Positions 23,797 to 32,196 of a stretch of DNA of 64,000 bases are shown here, piece by piece. A program made the position numbers and the translations under genes. The notes under the pieces are model-generated. The model was not told the origin of the DNA. It saw nothing but the letters and a program-made list of their open reading frames with translations, and did not search any database. The stretch is taken from the NCBI RefSeq assembly GCF_040327995.1, contig NZ_JBEPIJ010000006.1:1-64000 (forward strand). Reading direction: 5' to 3'. How positions within the stretch are numbered: position 1 is the stretch's first letter; each line of letters begins with the position of its first letter. The stretch is from Solimonas thermocellulolyticum (GTDB lineage Bacteria > Pseudomonadota > Gammaproteobacteria > Nevskiales > Nevskiaceae).

Positions 23797-25151
23797 GCAC
23801 AGCCAAGCCAGAAGCCACGCTCGAAGCCAATTTCGACGGCCTGGTCGGACCCACCCACCACTACGCCGGCCTGTCCTTCGGCAACGTCGCCTCCGAGCGC
23901 AATGCGCGGCGCATCGCCAATCCGCGCGAGGCTGCGCGTCAGGGCCTGATGAAGATGCAAGCGCTCGCCGCGCTCGGCTTGCCGCAGGCGGTGCTGCCGC
24001 CGCAGGAGCGTCCGCACCTGCCGACGCTGCGCCGGCTCGGCTACAGCGGCACCGACGCGCAGATCCTCGCGCGCGTCGCGCGCAGCGCACCGGAACTGCT
24101 CGCCGCGGTGTCCTCGGCCTCGGCGATGTGGACCGCGAATGCCGCGACCGTATCCCCCAGCGCGGACTGCGCCGACGCGCGCGTGCACATCACCCCGGCC
24201 AACCTGTGCAGCAATCTGCATCGCGCGATCGAAACCGAGACCACCGCGCGCGTGCTCAAGGCCGTGTTCCCCGATCCGAGCCGCTTCGTCCACCACGCCC
24301 CGCTACCAGCGACGCCGATGCTGGGCGACGAGGGCGCGGCCAACCACACGCGGCTGTGCAGCGATTACGGCGACCCCGGGCTGGAGCTGTTCGTCTACGG
24401 CCGCGGTGGCGACGACGAGCCGCGGCCGGCGCGCTATCCGGCGCGGCAGACGCGCATGGCCTCGGCGGCGATCGCGCGCCTGCACGAACTCGACGCGGCG
24501 GCGACCTTCTTCGCCCAGCAGCACCCCGAGGCGATCGACGCCGGCGTGTTCCACAACGATGTCATCGCCGTGGGCAACCGCGAGGTGCTGCTTTATCACG
24601 AGCAGGCCTTCGTCGACGCACAGGCCCTGCGCGGCTGGATCTGCACGCATCTGCCCGGTGAACGGCGGCCGGTGTTCATCGAGATCAGCGAGACCGAAGT
24701 CAGCCTCGACGCGGCGATCGCCTCGTACCTGTTCAACTCGCAACTGGTCTGCCCGGCGGACGGCGGCATGCGTCTGATCGTCGCGCGCGAATGCGAGGAA
24801 ACGCCCGCGGTCTGGAGCGCGCTGCAGCGCATCCTCGCCGACGACCGCAACCCCATCAACGGCATCGCCGTGTTCGATCTGCGCCAGTCGATGCAAAATG
24901 GCGGTGGTCCGGCCTGCCTGCGACTGCGCGTGGTGCTCACACCGGCCGAGCGCGCCGCCGTCGCCCCCGGCGTCTGGATCACGCCCGAGCGCCACGCCGA
25001 GCTGCTCGCCTGGGTCGACGCGCACTATCGCGATCGCCTCACGGTCGACGATCTGGCCGACCCGCAACTGCTCGAGGAGAGCCGCACCGCGCTCGACCGC
25101 CTGACCGCGCTACTCAAGCTCGGCAGCCTGTACGACTTCCAGCGCAACTGA
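23793..25151 (+). CDS. astB: N-succinylarginine dihydrolase
   Basis: A 452-residue AstB. It converts succinylarginine to succinylornithine, releasing ammonia and CO2. It begins at GTG 23793, overlapping the astD stop, and reads EANFDGLVGPTHHYAGLS, the family's N-terminal signature. FHNDVIAVGN and NGGGPACLRLRV follow, with the nucleophilic Cys375. The length is normal. astC and astE, needed to finish the pathway, are not in the window. Confidence 0.94.
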   Translation: MSTAKPEATLEANFDGLVGPTHHYAGLSFGNVASERNARRIANPREAARQGLMKMQALAALGLPQAVLPPQERPHLPTLRRLGYSGTDAQILARVARSAPELLAAVSSASAMWTANAATVSPSADCADARVHITPANLCSNLHRAIETETTARVLKAVFPDPSRFVHHAPLPATPMLGDEGAANHTRLCSDYGDPGLELFVYGRGGDDEPRPARYPARQTRMASAAIARLHELDAAATFFAQQHPEAIDAGVFHNDVIAVGNREVLLYHEQAFVDAQALRGWICTHLPGERRPVFIEISETEVSLDAAIASYLFNSQLVCPADGGMRLIVARECEETPAVWSALQRILADDRNPINGIAVFDLRQSMQNGGGPACLRLRVVLTPAERAAVAPGVWITPERHAELLAWVDAHYRDRLTVDDLADPQLLEESRTALDRLTALLKLGSLYDFQRN

Positions 25152-25624
25152 TGCCACCGATGCGCGCAGGCTTGTGCTGGCAATGGATCGACTGGCCGGC
25201 GTTCGATCCGGACACGCTCTATGCGCTGCTCAAGCTGCGCTCGGACATCTTCGTCGTCGAGCAGAACTGTGCCTACGCGGACATGGACGGCCTCGATCCG
25301 CGCTGCCGTCATCTCGTCGGCCGCGATGCCGACGGCCGCGTGCAGGCCGGTCTGCGCCTGGTGCCGCCCGGCATCAAGCACGATGCGCCGGCGCTCGGCC
25401 GACTGGTCGTGGCCCCGGCATGGCGCGGCGCCGGTTACGGTCGCGAGCTGATGACACAGGGCATCGCCGCCTGCGCGCAGCATTATCCCGAACAGCCGAT
25501 CTTCCTCTCCGGCCAGCAGCATCTCGAAGACTTCTATCGCTCGCTCGGCTTCGAGACGATCTCGACGCCTTATCTGGAAGACGGCATTGCGCACGTCGAC
25601 ATGCTGCGGCCGGCACAGACCTGA
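25151..25624 (+). CDS. GNAT acetyltransferase, ElaA-like
   Basis: A 157-residue ElaA-type GNAT protein. It contains LLKLRSDIFVVEQNCAYADM, typical of ElaA, and the acetyl-CoA loop RLVVAPAWRGAGYGRELM. It probably acetylates a small molecule or protein; the ElaA substrate is unknown. The start overlaps the astB stop by one base (TGATG), so it is the last gene of the operon. Its tie to arginine use is positional only. Confidence 0.85.
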   Translation: MPPMRAGLCWQWIDWPAFDPDTLYALLKLRSDIFVVEQNCAYADMDGLDPRCRHLVGRDADGRVQAGLRLVPPGIKHDAPALGRLVVAPAWRGAGYGRELMTQGIAACAQHYPEQPIFLSGQQHLEDFYRSLGFETISTPYLEDGIAHVDMLRPAQT

Positions 25625-25671
25625 ACGCTATACTCGTGCGCCCCTGATCGAGCAGGCGCCGCCCCGCCCAC

Positions 25672-27330
25672 GTGTACATCGAGTACTTCCAGCTCCGGGA
25701 GATGCCGTTCGCGATCACCCCGGACCCCGCCTATCTGTACATGTCCTCGCGCCACCAGGAGGCGCTCGGGCATCTGTTGTACGGCATCGGCCAGTACGGA
25801 GGCTTCGTGCAGATCACCGGCGAGGTCGGCACCGGCAAGACCACCATCGTGCGCTCACTGCTCGAGCAGAAGCTGCCCGATGTCGACGTGGCGATGATCC
25901 ACAACCCGCGCCAGAGCGAGCATGAGTTCGTCCACTCGATCTGCGACGAACTCGGCGTCGCGGTGCCGCGCGAGACGACGTCGATCAAGCTGCTGGTCGA
26001 TGCCTTGAACGCGCATCTGCTCAAGACTCACGCCGCTGGTCGGCGCACGGTCCTGATCATCGACGAGGCACAGAACCTGCAGCCCGGCGTGCTCGAACAG
26101 GTGCGGCTGCTGACCAACCTTGAAACGGCCAAGGAAAAGCTGCTACGCATCATGCTCGTCGGCCAGCCGGAGTTGGCGACGCTGCTCGCACGACCCGAGC
26201 TGCGCCAGCTCGCCAGCCGCATCACCGCGCGCTACCACCTGACGCCGCTGTCCGCACGCGAAACCGCCGAGTACATCGGCCATCGCCTGCGCATCGCCGG
26301 CGCGCGCTCACCGATCTTCGAACCCGAGGCTTGCGCGCTGGTGCATCGCCATGCACAGGGCATCCCGCGCCTGATCAACGTCATCTGCGACCGCGCGCTG
26401 CTCGGCGCCTACGCCCAGCAGGCCCTGCGCGTCGACGCCGCGACCGTGCGCCGCGCCGCGCGCGAGGTCATGGGCGAGCAGCGCGAACGGCTCGAAGCCG
26501 GCGCGCCGCGGCGCTGGCGCGCGATCGAAACCGGCTGGCTGGTCGCGCTGATCGCTTGCGCGGGCCTGTTCGCCTACACGTTCTATCCCTGGGGATCGCA
26601 GGCGCCATCGGCGGCGGCGACGCCCTCGGCATCGGCCAAACCGACGCGTACTGCGGCCGCAACACCGACACCGCAGATCACGCCCGTCGCAACGCCGGCG
26701 GCGATCGTGCCGGCGGCGCTGCCGCTGTCGTCGGCCGAGGATCTCGCTCGCAGCGCACAGCCGCTGGCGGTGGCGCTGGCCCGCCTGATCCGGCTGTGGA
26801 ACGCCGAAGTGCCAGCGGATGCGACGGCCGACTTGTGCGCCGCGCTGCACACCCAGGGCTTGGCGTGCTACCGCAGCAGCGGCAGCTGGCAGGATCTGTT
26901 CACGATGGACCGCCCCGCGGTGCTCAGCCTGCTGATCGACGGCAGTCCGCAGTACGTGCTGCTCGAATCGCTGGATCCGCGCAACGCCGTGCTGCACACC
27001 GTGCTCGGCCCGATGCGGATCGCCGTCGCCGAACTCCGCCCGCTGTGGACCGGCGAATTCCTGCTGTTGTGGCGCCGCGAGACCCACGCGATCCGCATCG
27101 ACGCCCAGGCCGGCAGCGTCGACATCGCCTGGCTGCACCAGCGGCTCGCGGAACTCGGCTATACCCAGGGCGAGCCGCCCCCAGTGTTCGACGCCGCGCT
27201 GGCCGATGCCGTGCGCCGCTTCCAGGCAGACCGCGGCCTGGCCGTGGACGGCATCGCCGGCGTGCGCACCCTGATCGAGCTCGGCGATGGACTCCCCGGC
27301 ACGCCGACGCTGGCCATGAGAACCCCATGA
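25672..27330 (+). CDS. gspA: GspA/ExeA-type AAA ATPase
   Basis: A 552-residue membrane ATPase that with GspB helps the type II secretin cross the peptidoglycan. The N-terminal AAA domain has Walker A GEVGTGKTT (about residue 51) and Walker B VLIIDEAQNL (about 127). A membrane span follows at 287-304, then a Pro/Ala/Thr-rich linker, a periplasmic domain and a C-terminal peptidoglycan-binding repeat (ADAVRRFQADRGLAVDGIAG). The start is GTG 25672. A TATACT box at 25629-25634 may be its -10 element. It overlaps gspB by four bases. Confidence 0.88.
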   Translation: MYIEYFQLREMPFAITPDPAYLYMSSRHQEALGHLLYGIGQYGGFVQITGEVGTGKTTIVRSLLEQKLPDVDVAMIHNPRQSEHEFVHSICDELGVAVPRETTSIKLLVDALNAHLLKTHAAGRRTVLIIDEAQNLQPGVLEQVRLLTNLETAKEKLLRIMLVGQPELATLLARPELRQLASRITARYHLTPLSARETAEYIGHRLRIAGARSPIFEPEACALVHRHAQGIPRLINVICDRALLGAYAQQALRVDAATVRRAAREVMGEQRERLEAGAPRRWRAIETGWLVALIACAGLFAYTFYPWGSQAPSAAATPSASAKPTRTAAATPTPQITPVATPAAIVPAALPLSSAEDLARSAQPLAVALARLIRLWNAEVPADATADLCAALHTQGLACYRSSGSWQDLFTMDRPAVLSLLIDGSPQYVLLESLDPRNAVLHTVLGPMRIAVAELRPLWTGEFLLLWRRETHAIRIDAQAGSVDIAWLHQRLAELGYTQGEPPPVFDAALADAVRRFQADRGLAVDGIAGVRTLIELGDGLPGTPTLAMRTP

Positions 27331-28067
27331 GCTACATTCTCGATGCGCTCCGGCGCGCCGAACGCGAGCGCAGCACCGCGGCGCCACAACCCCAGGGCGC
27401 GGCCACCGCGCCGGCCACGCCACGGCCACGGCCGACCATCCTCGTGCTCGCCGCAACGACGCTGTTTCTGGCCGGTGTCGGCGTCGCTGCGTTGCTGCTG
27501 CGCCCGCCGCCGGCACCGCTCGCTGCCACGCCGACGAGCGCAACGAGCACGGACGCCGCGCCCCCAACCGAACGCGCCGCATCCCCAGCCGAGGAACCGC
27601 TCACCGGGCAACCCCTGCTCGGCGAGATCGAAGCCCTTGGGGTCTACGAAACCTTGGACGACGTCACGCCGGTGTTCCAGGGCAGTCCCACCCGCGCCGG
27701 CAACACGCCCCTTACCGACGGACCGACGCCCGTCGCGACGCTGGTCCACGACTCGACGCCGGCCAGCGCGACCCAGACCACGCCCCCGACGTCCCAGCCT
27801 ATGACGACGACCGGCGCGCCGGGCGATGCTCGACGCGCGCAGCGACTGGACGCGCTGCCGACGGAGGTGCAGTCCCGTTTTGCGTCACCGCTGATCCAGG
27901 TGCACGTCTTCGATGCCGACCCGGCGCGCCGCTGGATCATGGTCGATAGCCGCCGCGTCGGCGAGGGCGGTCAGCTCGACGGCGGACTTCGCATCGCCGA
28001 GATCGTCGCAGACGGCGTGATCTTCGAGTTCGAAGGCCAGCGCGTCTACTGGCCGCTGAATCGCTGA
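27327..28067 (+). CDS. gspB: GspB-type general secretion protein
   Basis: A 246-residue protein starting MSYILDALRRAERER, the hallmark GspB N-terminus. A membrane span follows (TILVLAATTLFLAGVGVAALLL), then a long Pro/Thr/Ala-rich periplasmic linker and a C-terminal domain (LIQVHVFDADPARRWIMVDS, GGLRIAEIVADGVIFEF). It partners GspA. The remaining type II secretion genes are not in the window. Confidence 0.87.
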   Translation: MSYILDALRRAERERSTAAPQPQGAATAPATPRPRPTILVLAATTLFLAGVGVAALLLRPPPAPLAATPTSATSTDAAPPTERAASPAEEPLTGQPLLGEIEALGVYETLDDVTPVFQGSPTRAGNTPLTDGPTPVATLVHDSTPASATQTTPPTSQPMTTTGAPGDARRAQRLDALPTEVQSRFASPLIQVHVFDADPARRWIMVDSRRVGEGGQLDGGLRIAEIVADGVIFEFEGQRVYWPLNR

Positions 28068-28090
28068 TTGCCGCAGCGCCGATGCGAGGC

Positions 28091-28414
28091 TCAGCGCTCG
28101 AGCAGCGCGAGCTTGTCCGGCTTGCCGTCCCAGTCCTTGGCGTCCGCGGGCGGCTCCTTGCGCTCGGTGATCACCGGCCACTCCTTGCTCAGCTGCGCGT
28201 TGATCGCCTTGAAGTGCGCTTGGTCCTCGGGCAGATCGTCCTCGGCGAAGATCGCCTCGGCCGGACATTCTGGCTCGCACAGTGTGCAGTCGATGCACTC
28301 CTCGGGGTCGATCACGAGAAAGTTCGGACCTTCGTGGAAACAGTCCACCGGGCAGACTTCCACGCAATCGGTGTACTTGCACTTGATGCAGTTTTCGGTA
28401 ACGACGAAGGTCAT
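28091..28414 (-). CDS. fdxA: 7Fe ferredoxin
   Basis: A 107-residue FdxA. The cysteine pattern CIKCKYTDCVEVCP and CIDCTLCEPECP holds one 3Fe-4S and one 4Fe-4S cluster, followed by the acidic FdxA tail (EDDLPEDQAHFKAINAQLS). It carries electrons in the cytoplasm. The gene converges on gspB with 23 bases between the stops. Start ATG 28414. Confidence 0.93.
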   Translation of the reverse strand: MTFVVTENCIKCKYTDCVEVCPVDCFHEGPNFLVIDPEECIDCTLCEPECPAEAIFAEDDLPEDQAHFKAINAQLSKEWPVITERKEPPADAKDWDGKPDKLALLER

Positions 28415-28511
28415 GGGCGCAACTCGCAGTTGGGCAAGGGCGGGCCGGATGCCGGCCGTCAAGGGCGCCGGATTCTAACCGATCACGATCGGCGACCGGC
28501 CCGCCGCAAGA

Positions 28512-29108
28512 TCAGGCGGACGGGTCGTCGCCGGGCACCTCGGGCCGTTGCGGCGCTGGTGGCTTGAAGGTCAGGTCCAGCAAGTGGGTACCGAAGCGGC
28601 CGTTGCGGCGATCCTCGAAGTACTGCCGCAGGCTGTGCCAGATCGTCGGAAAGGCGATGTGGTCCCAGGGGATCTCGTGCTCGTGCATCAGGACGACCTC
28701 GGAACTCTCGGCGGTCGGCCCGAAGCGTTCCGACAGCAGGCGGCCGCAGTGGACCATGTACACCTGGCTGACGTAGGGCACGTTCATCACCATCAGCAAA
28801 GGCCCGACATCGACCTCGGCCAGCGATTCCTCGCGCGCCTCGCGCGCGGCACCGGCGGCACTGGTCTCGCCCATCTCCATGAAACCCGCGGGGAAGGTCC
28901 ACAAGCCGCGGCGCGGCTCGATGTTGCGCCGGCACATCAGCACGCGGCCGTCGCGCCACTCGGCGATCACACCGACGATGACCTTGGGATTGCGGTACTG
29001 CACGTGACCGCAGCGCGTACAGACGTGCCGCGGCAGGTGGTCGTCGGCCGGCACCCGGAACTCGACCGGATGTCCGCAGACATTGCAGTAACGCGTTTGG
29101 GGGTGCAT
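28512..29108 (-). CDS. zinc-ribbon NUDIX hydrolase
   Basis: A 198-residue protein with an N-terminal zinc ribbon (YCNVCG and CTRCGHVQYRNPK) followed by the Nudix box GFMEMGETSAAGAAREAREES. It hydrolyses a nucleoside-diphosphate derivative; NudC/YjaD-like and ADP-ribose types are possible. I chose ATG 29108, because the Zn ribbon starts directly after it, over an upstream start at 29135. Confidence 0.87.
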   Translation of the reverse strand: MHPQTRYCNVCGHPVEFRVPADDHLPRHVCTRCGHVQYRNPKVIVGVIAEWRDGRVLMCRRNIEPRRGLWTFPAGFMEMGETSAAGAAREAREESLAEVDVGPLLMVMNVPYVSQVYMVHCGRLLSERFGPTAESSEVVLMHEHEIPWDHIAFPTIWHSLRQYFEDRRNGRFGTHLLDLTFKPPAPQRPEVPGDDPSA

Positions 29109-29217
29109 GGGGCAGCGGATGAGCAAGGCCGGCACTATAGCGGCTCAAGTGGAATTGCCGCCGAAAATCGGTGAACATTCGGCGTTGCGATCGAAGAACA
29201 TCGGACCGCTCTGGGGG

Positions 29218-30039
29218 ATGCGCATGAACAAGCTCACGTGTCTGGCTGCCGGCCTGCTGCTCTGCAACGCGGTCTTCGCACAGGATGACGGCGACACCCA
29301 GGCAGGCAACAGCTTCGCCGACATCAACGCCGCCGATCAAAGCAGCGACACGCCGGATGCCAACAGCTTTTCGTCCGACACCCAGGACGCCAACCGCTTT
29401 ACGTCCGACACCTCCGACGCCAACCGCTTCACCTCAGACACCAGCGATGCAAACAGTTTCGCGTCGGACGGCTCGGACGCCAACAGCTTCGGCGACGGTT
29501 TCGACGACTCGGGCACCAGCGGCGACGAGGCCGCGCCCGAGGAGGCCCAGCCGTGGGCGCTCTACGCCGGCGCCGACGTCGTCTGGACCACCGCCTCGTT
29601 TTCCTCGCAAGCTCTGATCGACGCGTTCGGCGGCGACCGCTTCGATTCGCGCATGTACCGCGTGCGCGCCGGCCTGCGTCTGTTCGATGCGATCGGTCTC
29701 GAAGCACAGCTCGGTGCCGGCGACAGCGGCGTCGGCGAGCTCGCGGCCGACGAGTTCAGCACCGAACGGTTCTACGCGGTCTACTTCGTTCCCACCGGTG
29801 TGTTGCTCGATCTGATCGAAGTCGGCGCCTCGATCGGCTATGCCCACGTGGACCTCGAACGGCCGGGCGCCTCCGAGGCGATCAACGGCGCCAGCTTCGG
29901 CGTCAACGTCGAGATCCCGGTGTACACCAGCGACGCACTCGAGCTGCGTATCGGCGGCGGCGCCGCGACCTACCGCGCGCAGCCATCGGCCCGCATCTAC
30001 GGCTACCACGCCGGCCTGCGCCTCGACTTCCGCGTCTGA
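29218..30039 (+). CDS. outer-membrane beta-barrel protein with Asp-rich repeats
   Basis: A 273-residue secreted protein with a signal peptide ending near NAVFA. Residues 42-91 are five exact 10-residue repeats (SDTxDANxF pattern), encoded by five 30-bp units at 29341-29490. The rest looks like an eight-stranded outer-membrane barrel: alternating strands, with the last strand GYHAGLRLDFRV ending in an aromatic-Arg-Val. ATG 29224 is an alternative start. The family is not recognised beyond the barrel type. Confidence 0.7.
   Translation: MRMNKLTCLAAGLLLCNAVFAQDDGDTQAGNSFADINAADQSSDTPDANSFSSDTQDANRFTSDTSDANRFTSDTSDANSFASDGSDANSFGDGFDDSGTSGDEAAPEEAQPWALYAGADVVWTTASFSSQALIDAFGGDRFDSRMYRVRAGLRLFDAIGLEAQLGAGDSGVGELAADEFSTERFYAVYFVPTGVLLDLIEVGASIGYAHVDLERPGASEAINGASFGVNVEIPVYTSDALELRIGGGAATYRAQPSARIYGYHAGLRLDFRV
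29341..29490 (+). repeat. five tandem 30-bp coding repeats
   Basis: Five exact-length 30-bp units start at 29341, 29371, 29401, 29431 and 29461, each encoding ten residues with SD and DAN. The unit is a multiple of three, so copy-number change would keep the frame. Confidence 0.88.
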
Positions 30040-30081
30040 AGGTCCGCACCGGCGCGGCGGGCCGATATAATGCGCGGCCGC

Positions 30082-30168
30082 GCCGAAGTGGCGGAATCGG
30101 TAGACGCAGCGGACTCAAAATCCGCCGCCTTCAAAAGCGTGTGGGTTCGAGTCCCACCTTCGGCACCA
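30082..30168 (+). tRNA. tRNA-Leu(CAA)
   Basis: An 87-nucleotide type II tRNA. Acceptor GCCGAAG pairs with CTTCGGC, followed by A-CCA encoded in the DNA. The anticodon arm is GCGGA-CTCAAAA-TCCGC, giving anticodon CAA (codon UUG). A long variable arm is followed by the T-arm GTGGG-TTCGAGT-CCCAC. A TATAAT box lies at 30066-30071, eleven bases upstream. Confidence 0.95.
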
Positions 30169-30324
30169 GTCATCCCGCGTTCACGCGGCGCACCGCCGAT
30201 CAGCCTTCGATTGCGCGGCGGTCACGGCGTCGATCGGCGCCGCTGGGTCGATGCGTGCGGCGTGCCGTCCCCGGCACAAACGGCGCGCATTGACGGCGTC
30301 GCGGCGGCGCTGCTCAAATCACCG

Positions 30325-30440
30325 CGCCGCTCACGGGGAGTAGCCGGGGCCTCACCCGCTCCCGCGACGTCGTCAGCACGGGTACTCGCGTACCCCGGCG
30401 TCGCGGACCGCGCCAATGTGCGGACGGTAAGACCGACTGG
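30325..30440 (+). ncRNA. yybP-ykoY-type manganese riboswitch
   Basis: The leader of the TerC-family gene contains GGGGAGTAGC (30335-30344), the strongest hallmark of the yybP-ykoY class. A downstream CGTCGTCAGCA (30368-30378) sits where the conserved CGUCAACA lies, and AAGACC is at 30429-30434. Escherichia coli alx, also TerC family, has the same riboswitch, which senses manganese and pH. The boundaries are approximate. A GC hairpin follows at 30439-30461 as a possible expression platform. Confidence 0.75.
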
Positions 30441-30461
30441 GCGGTTGGCTTTGCGCCGCCC
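30439..30461 (+). terminator. hairpin before terC start, possible riboswitch platform
   Basis: GGGCGG pairs with CCGCCC, and TTTT follows eight bases later (30468-30471). The terC-like ATG is 24 bases downstream with no clear ribosome site. It could work as an attenuator or by hiding the start region. Confidence 0.45.
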
Positions 30462-30484
30462 GTTCACTTTTAAATGATCTCTCC

Positions 30485-31513
30485 ATGATCTCCATCGGCA
30501 CGCCGCTGCTCTGGACGCTGTTCACGATCTTCGTCGTCGTTGCGCTCGCGGTCGACTTCTTCGCGCTCAACCGCCAGGGCGCACACAAGGTGTCGATGCG
30601 CGAGGCGGCGATCTGGACGCTGATCTGGATCGCGGTCAGCTTCGTCTTCGTCGCCTTGCTGTGGTGGGAACTCGGCGGCAGCGGCGACGATGCGGCGGCG
30701 CGCGCGCTCGCCAACGACAAGGCGCTGGAGTTCATCACCGGCTATCTGGTCGAGAAGGCGCTCGCGGTCGACAACATCTTCGTCTTCCTGATGGTCTTCA
30801 CCTACTTCGCGGTGCCGGCGGAGTTCCAGAAGCGCGTGCTGATGATCGGCATACTCGGCGCGCTGCTACTGCGCGCGGTGCTGATCCTGATCGGTGCCTG
30901 GCTGATCGCCAAGTTCCACTGGATTCTCTACGTCTTCGGCGCCTTTCTGGTCTTCACCGGCATCAAGATGTGGTGGGCTGCGGGCCAGGAGCCGGATCTC
31001 GAGGACAATCCGGCGCTGAAGTGGATCAAGCGGCGCATGCGTATCGCGCCCGGCTACGACGGCGAGAAGTTCTTCACGCGCATCGACGGCGCGCGCGTCG
31101 CCACACCGCTACTGGTCGTCGTGGTGCTGATCGGCATCGTCGACGTGATCTTTGCGGTGGACTCCATCCCGGCGATTTTCGCGATCACGCTCGATCCGTT
31201 CATCGTGCTCACGTCCAATGTGTTCGCGATCCTCGGCCTGCGTGCGATGTACTTCCTGCTCGCCAGCGTGCATGAGCGCTTCCATCTGTTGTCGTACGGT
31301 CTGGCGATCGTCCTGGTGCTGATCGGCGGCAAGATGCTGCTGATCGACCTGTACAAGATCCCGGTCGCCTGGTCGCTGGGCGCGACCGTGCTGGTGCTCG
31401 GCGTGACGATGCTGCTGTCCGTCTACATTCCGCCCACGGGCGATGGCAGGCCGCGCGGCGGCTATCCGTTCTCGCGGCGCAAGCGCGAGCCGGACGAACC
31501 CGCGCGCAGGTGA
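30485..31513 (+). CDS. alx: TerC-family membrane protein, Alx-like
   Basis: A 342-residue integral membrane protein with about eight or nine spans. TerC/Alx features include conserved acids in membrane segments, EKALAVDNIFVFLMVF and VIFAVDSIPAIFAIT, and a cytoplasmic loop rich in Lys/Arg. Alx-type members export manganese. The manganese riboswitch in its leader strongly supports that role. The length is slightly above that of E. coli Alx. The symbol is by analogy. Confidence 0.82.
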   Translation: MISIGTPLLWTLFTIFVVVALAVDFFALNRQGAHKVSMREAAIWTLIWIAVSFVFVALLWWELGGSGDDAAARALANDKALEFITGYLVEKALAVDNIFVFLMVFTYFAVPAEFQKRVLMIGILGALLLRAVLILIGAWLIAKFHWILYVFGAFLVFTGIKMWWAAGQEPDLEDNPALKWIKRRMRIAPGYDGEKFFTRIDGARVATPLLVVVVLIGIVDVIFAVDSIPAIFAITLDPFIVLTSNVFAILGLRAMYFLLASVHERFHLLSYGLAIVLVLIGGKMLLIDLYKIPVAWSLGATVLVLGVTMLLSVYIPPTGDGRPRGGYPFSRRKREPDEPARR

Positions 31514-31517
31514 GTCT

Positions 31518-32096
31518 TCAGCGCCACCGCGCGCGGCGGCGCCACGAACGCAGCAGCAGCAGGCCGCCGGCGAGCCCGCCCAGATGCGCGAAATGGGCAA
31601 TGCCGGACATCGTGCCGGTGACGCCCGCGTACAGTTCGAAGGCCGCGTATAGCGTGACGAACACCGGCGCCGGCAGCGGGATCGGCGGGAATAGCAGCAT
31701 CACGCGCCGGCGCGGGAACAGCAGCGCATAGGCGCCGAGCAGGCCGAACAGCCCCCCGGACGCGCCGACCGTGGGCACCGGCTCGCCGAAGCCCTGGGTG
31801 ATGAGCTGGGCGATCGCGGCGGCGAATACGCTCACCGTGTAGAGCTGCACGAAGCGTGCCGAGCCGATCGCACGCTCGACCTCGCGGCCGAACATCCACA
31901 CGCCGAGCATGTTCACCGCGAGGTGAAACAGGCTGCCGTGCAAAAACGCGCTGGTGACCACCTGCCAGAACTGAAAGCCGGCACCCAGCGGCCACAGCGC
32001 GAACTGCCGGATGAGCCCGTCCGCAGCCGTCATCTGCAAGCCGAAGACGAGGAGGTTGACGATCAAAAGGACGTGGGTGACGGGCGCGACGGCCAT
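31518..32096 (-). CDS. rhomboid-family intramembrane serine protease
   Basis: A 192-residue rhomboid with six spans. The active-site Ser is in VGASGGLFGLLGAYA, and the His of the dyad is in SGIAHFAHLGGLAGG. The N-terminal HGSLFHLAVNMLGVWMFG carries the HxxxN oxyanion residues. It cleaves membrane proteins within the bilayer; the substrate is unknown. It converges on the TerC-family gene with four bases between the stops. Confidence 0.88.
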   Translation of the reverse strand: MAVAPVTHVLLIVNLLVFGLQMTAADGLIRQFALWPLGAGFQFWQVVTSAFLHGSLFHLAVNMLGVWMFGREVERAIGSARFVQLYTVSVFAAAIAQLITQGFGEPVPTVGASGGLFGLLGAYALLFPRRRVMLLFPPIPLPAPVFVTLYAAFELYAGVTGTMSGIAHFAHLGGLAGGLLLLRSWRRRARWR

Positions 32097-32196
32097 CGGC
32101 GGTGCCTGATCTGAAGGACGAGCCGGCAGTGTAACGGCCTGAAAAAACGCCGCCGGTCGGCACGAGCGGCGGCGTGGATGCAAAAGCGCCGGAAGA

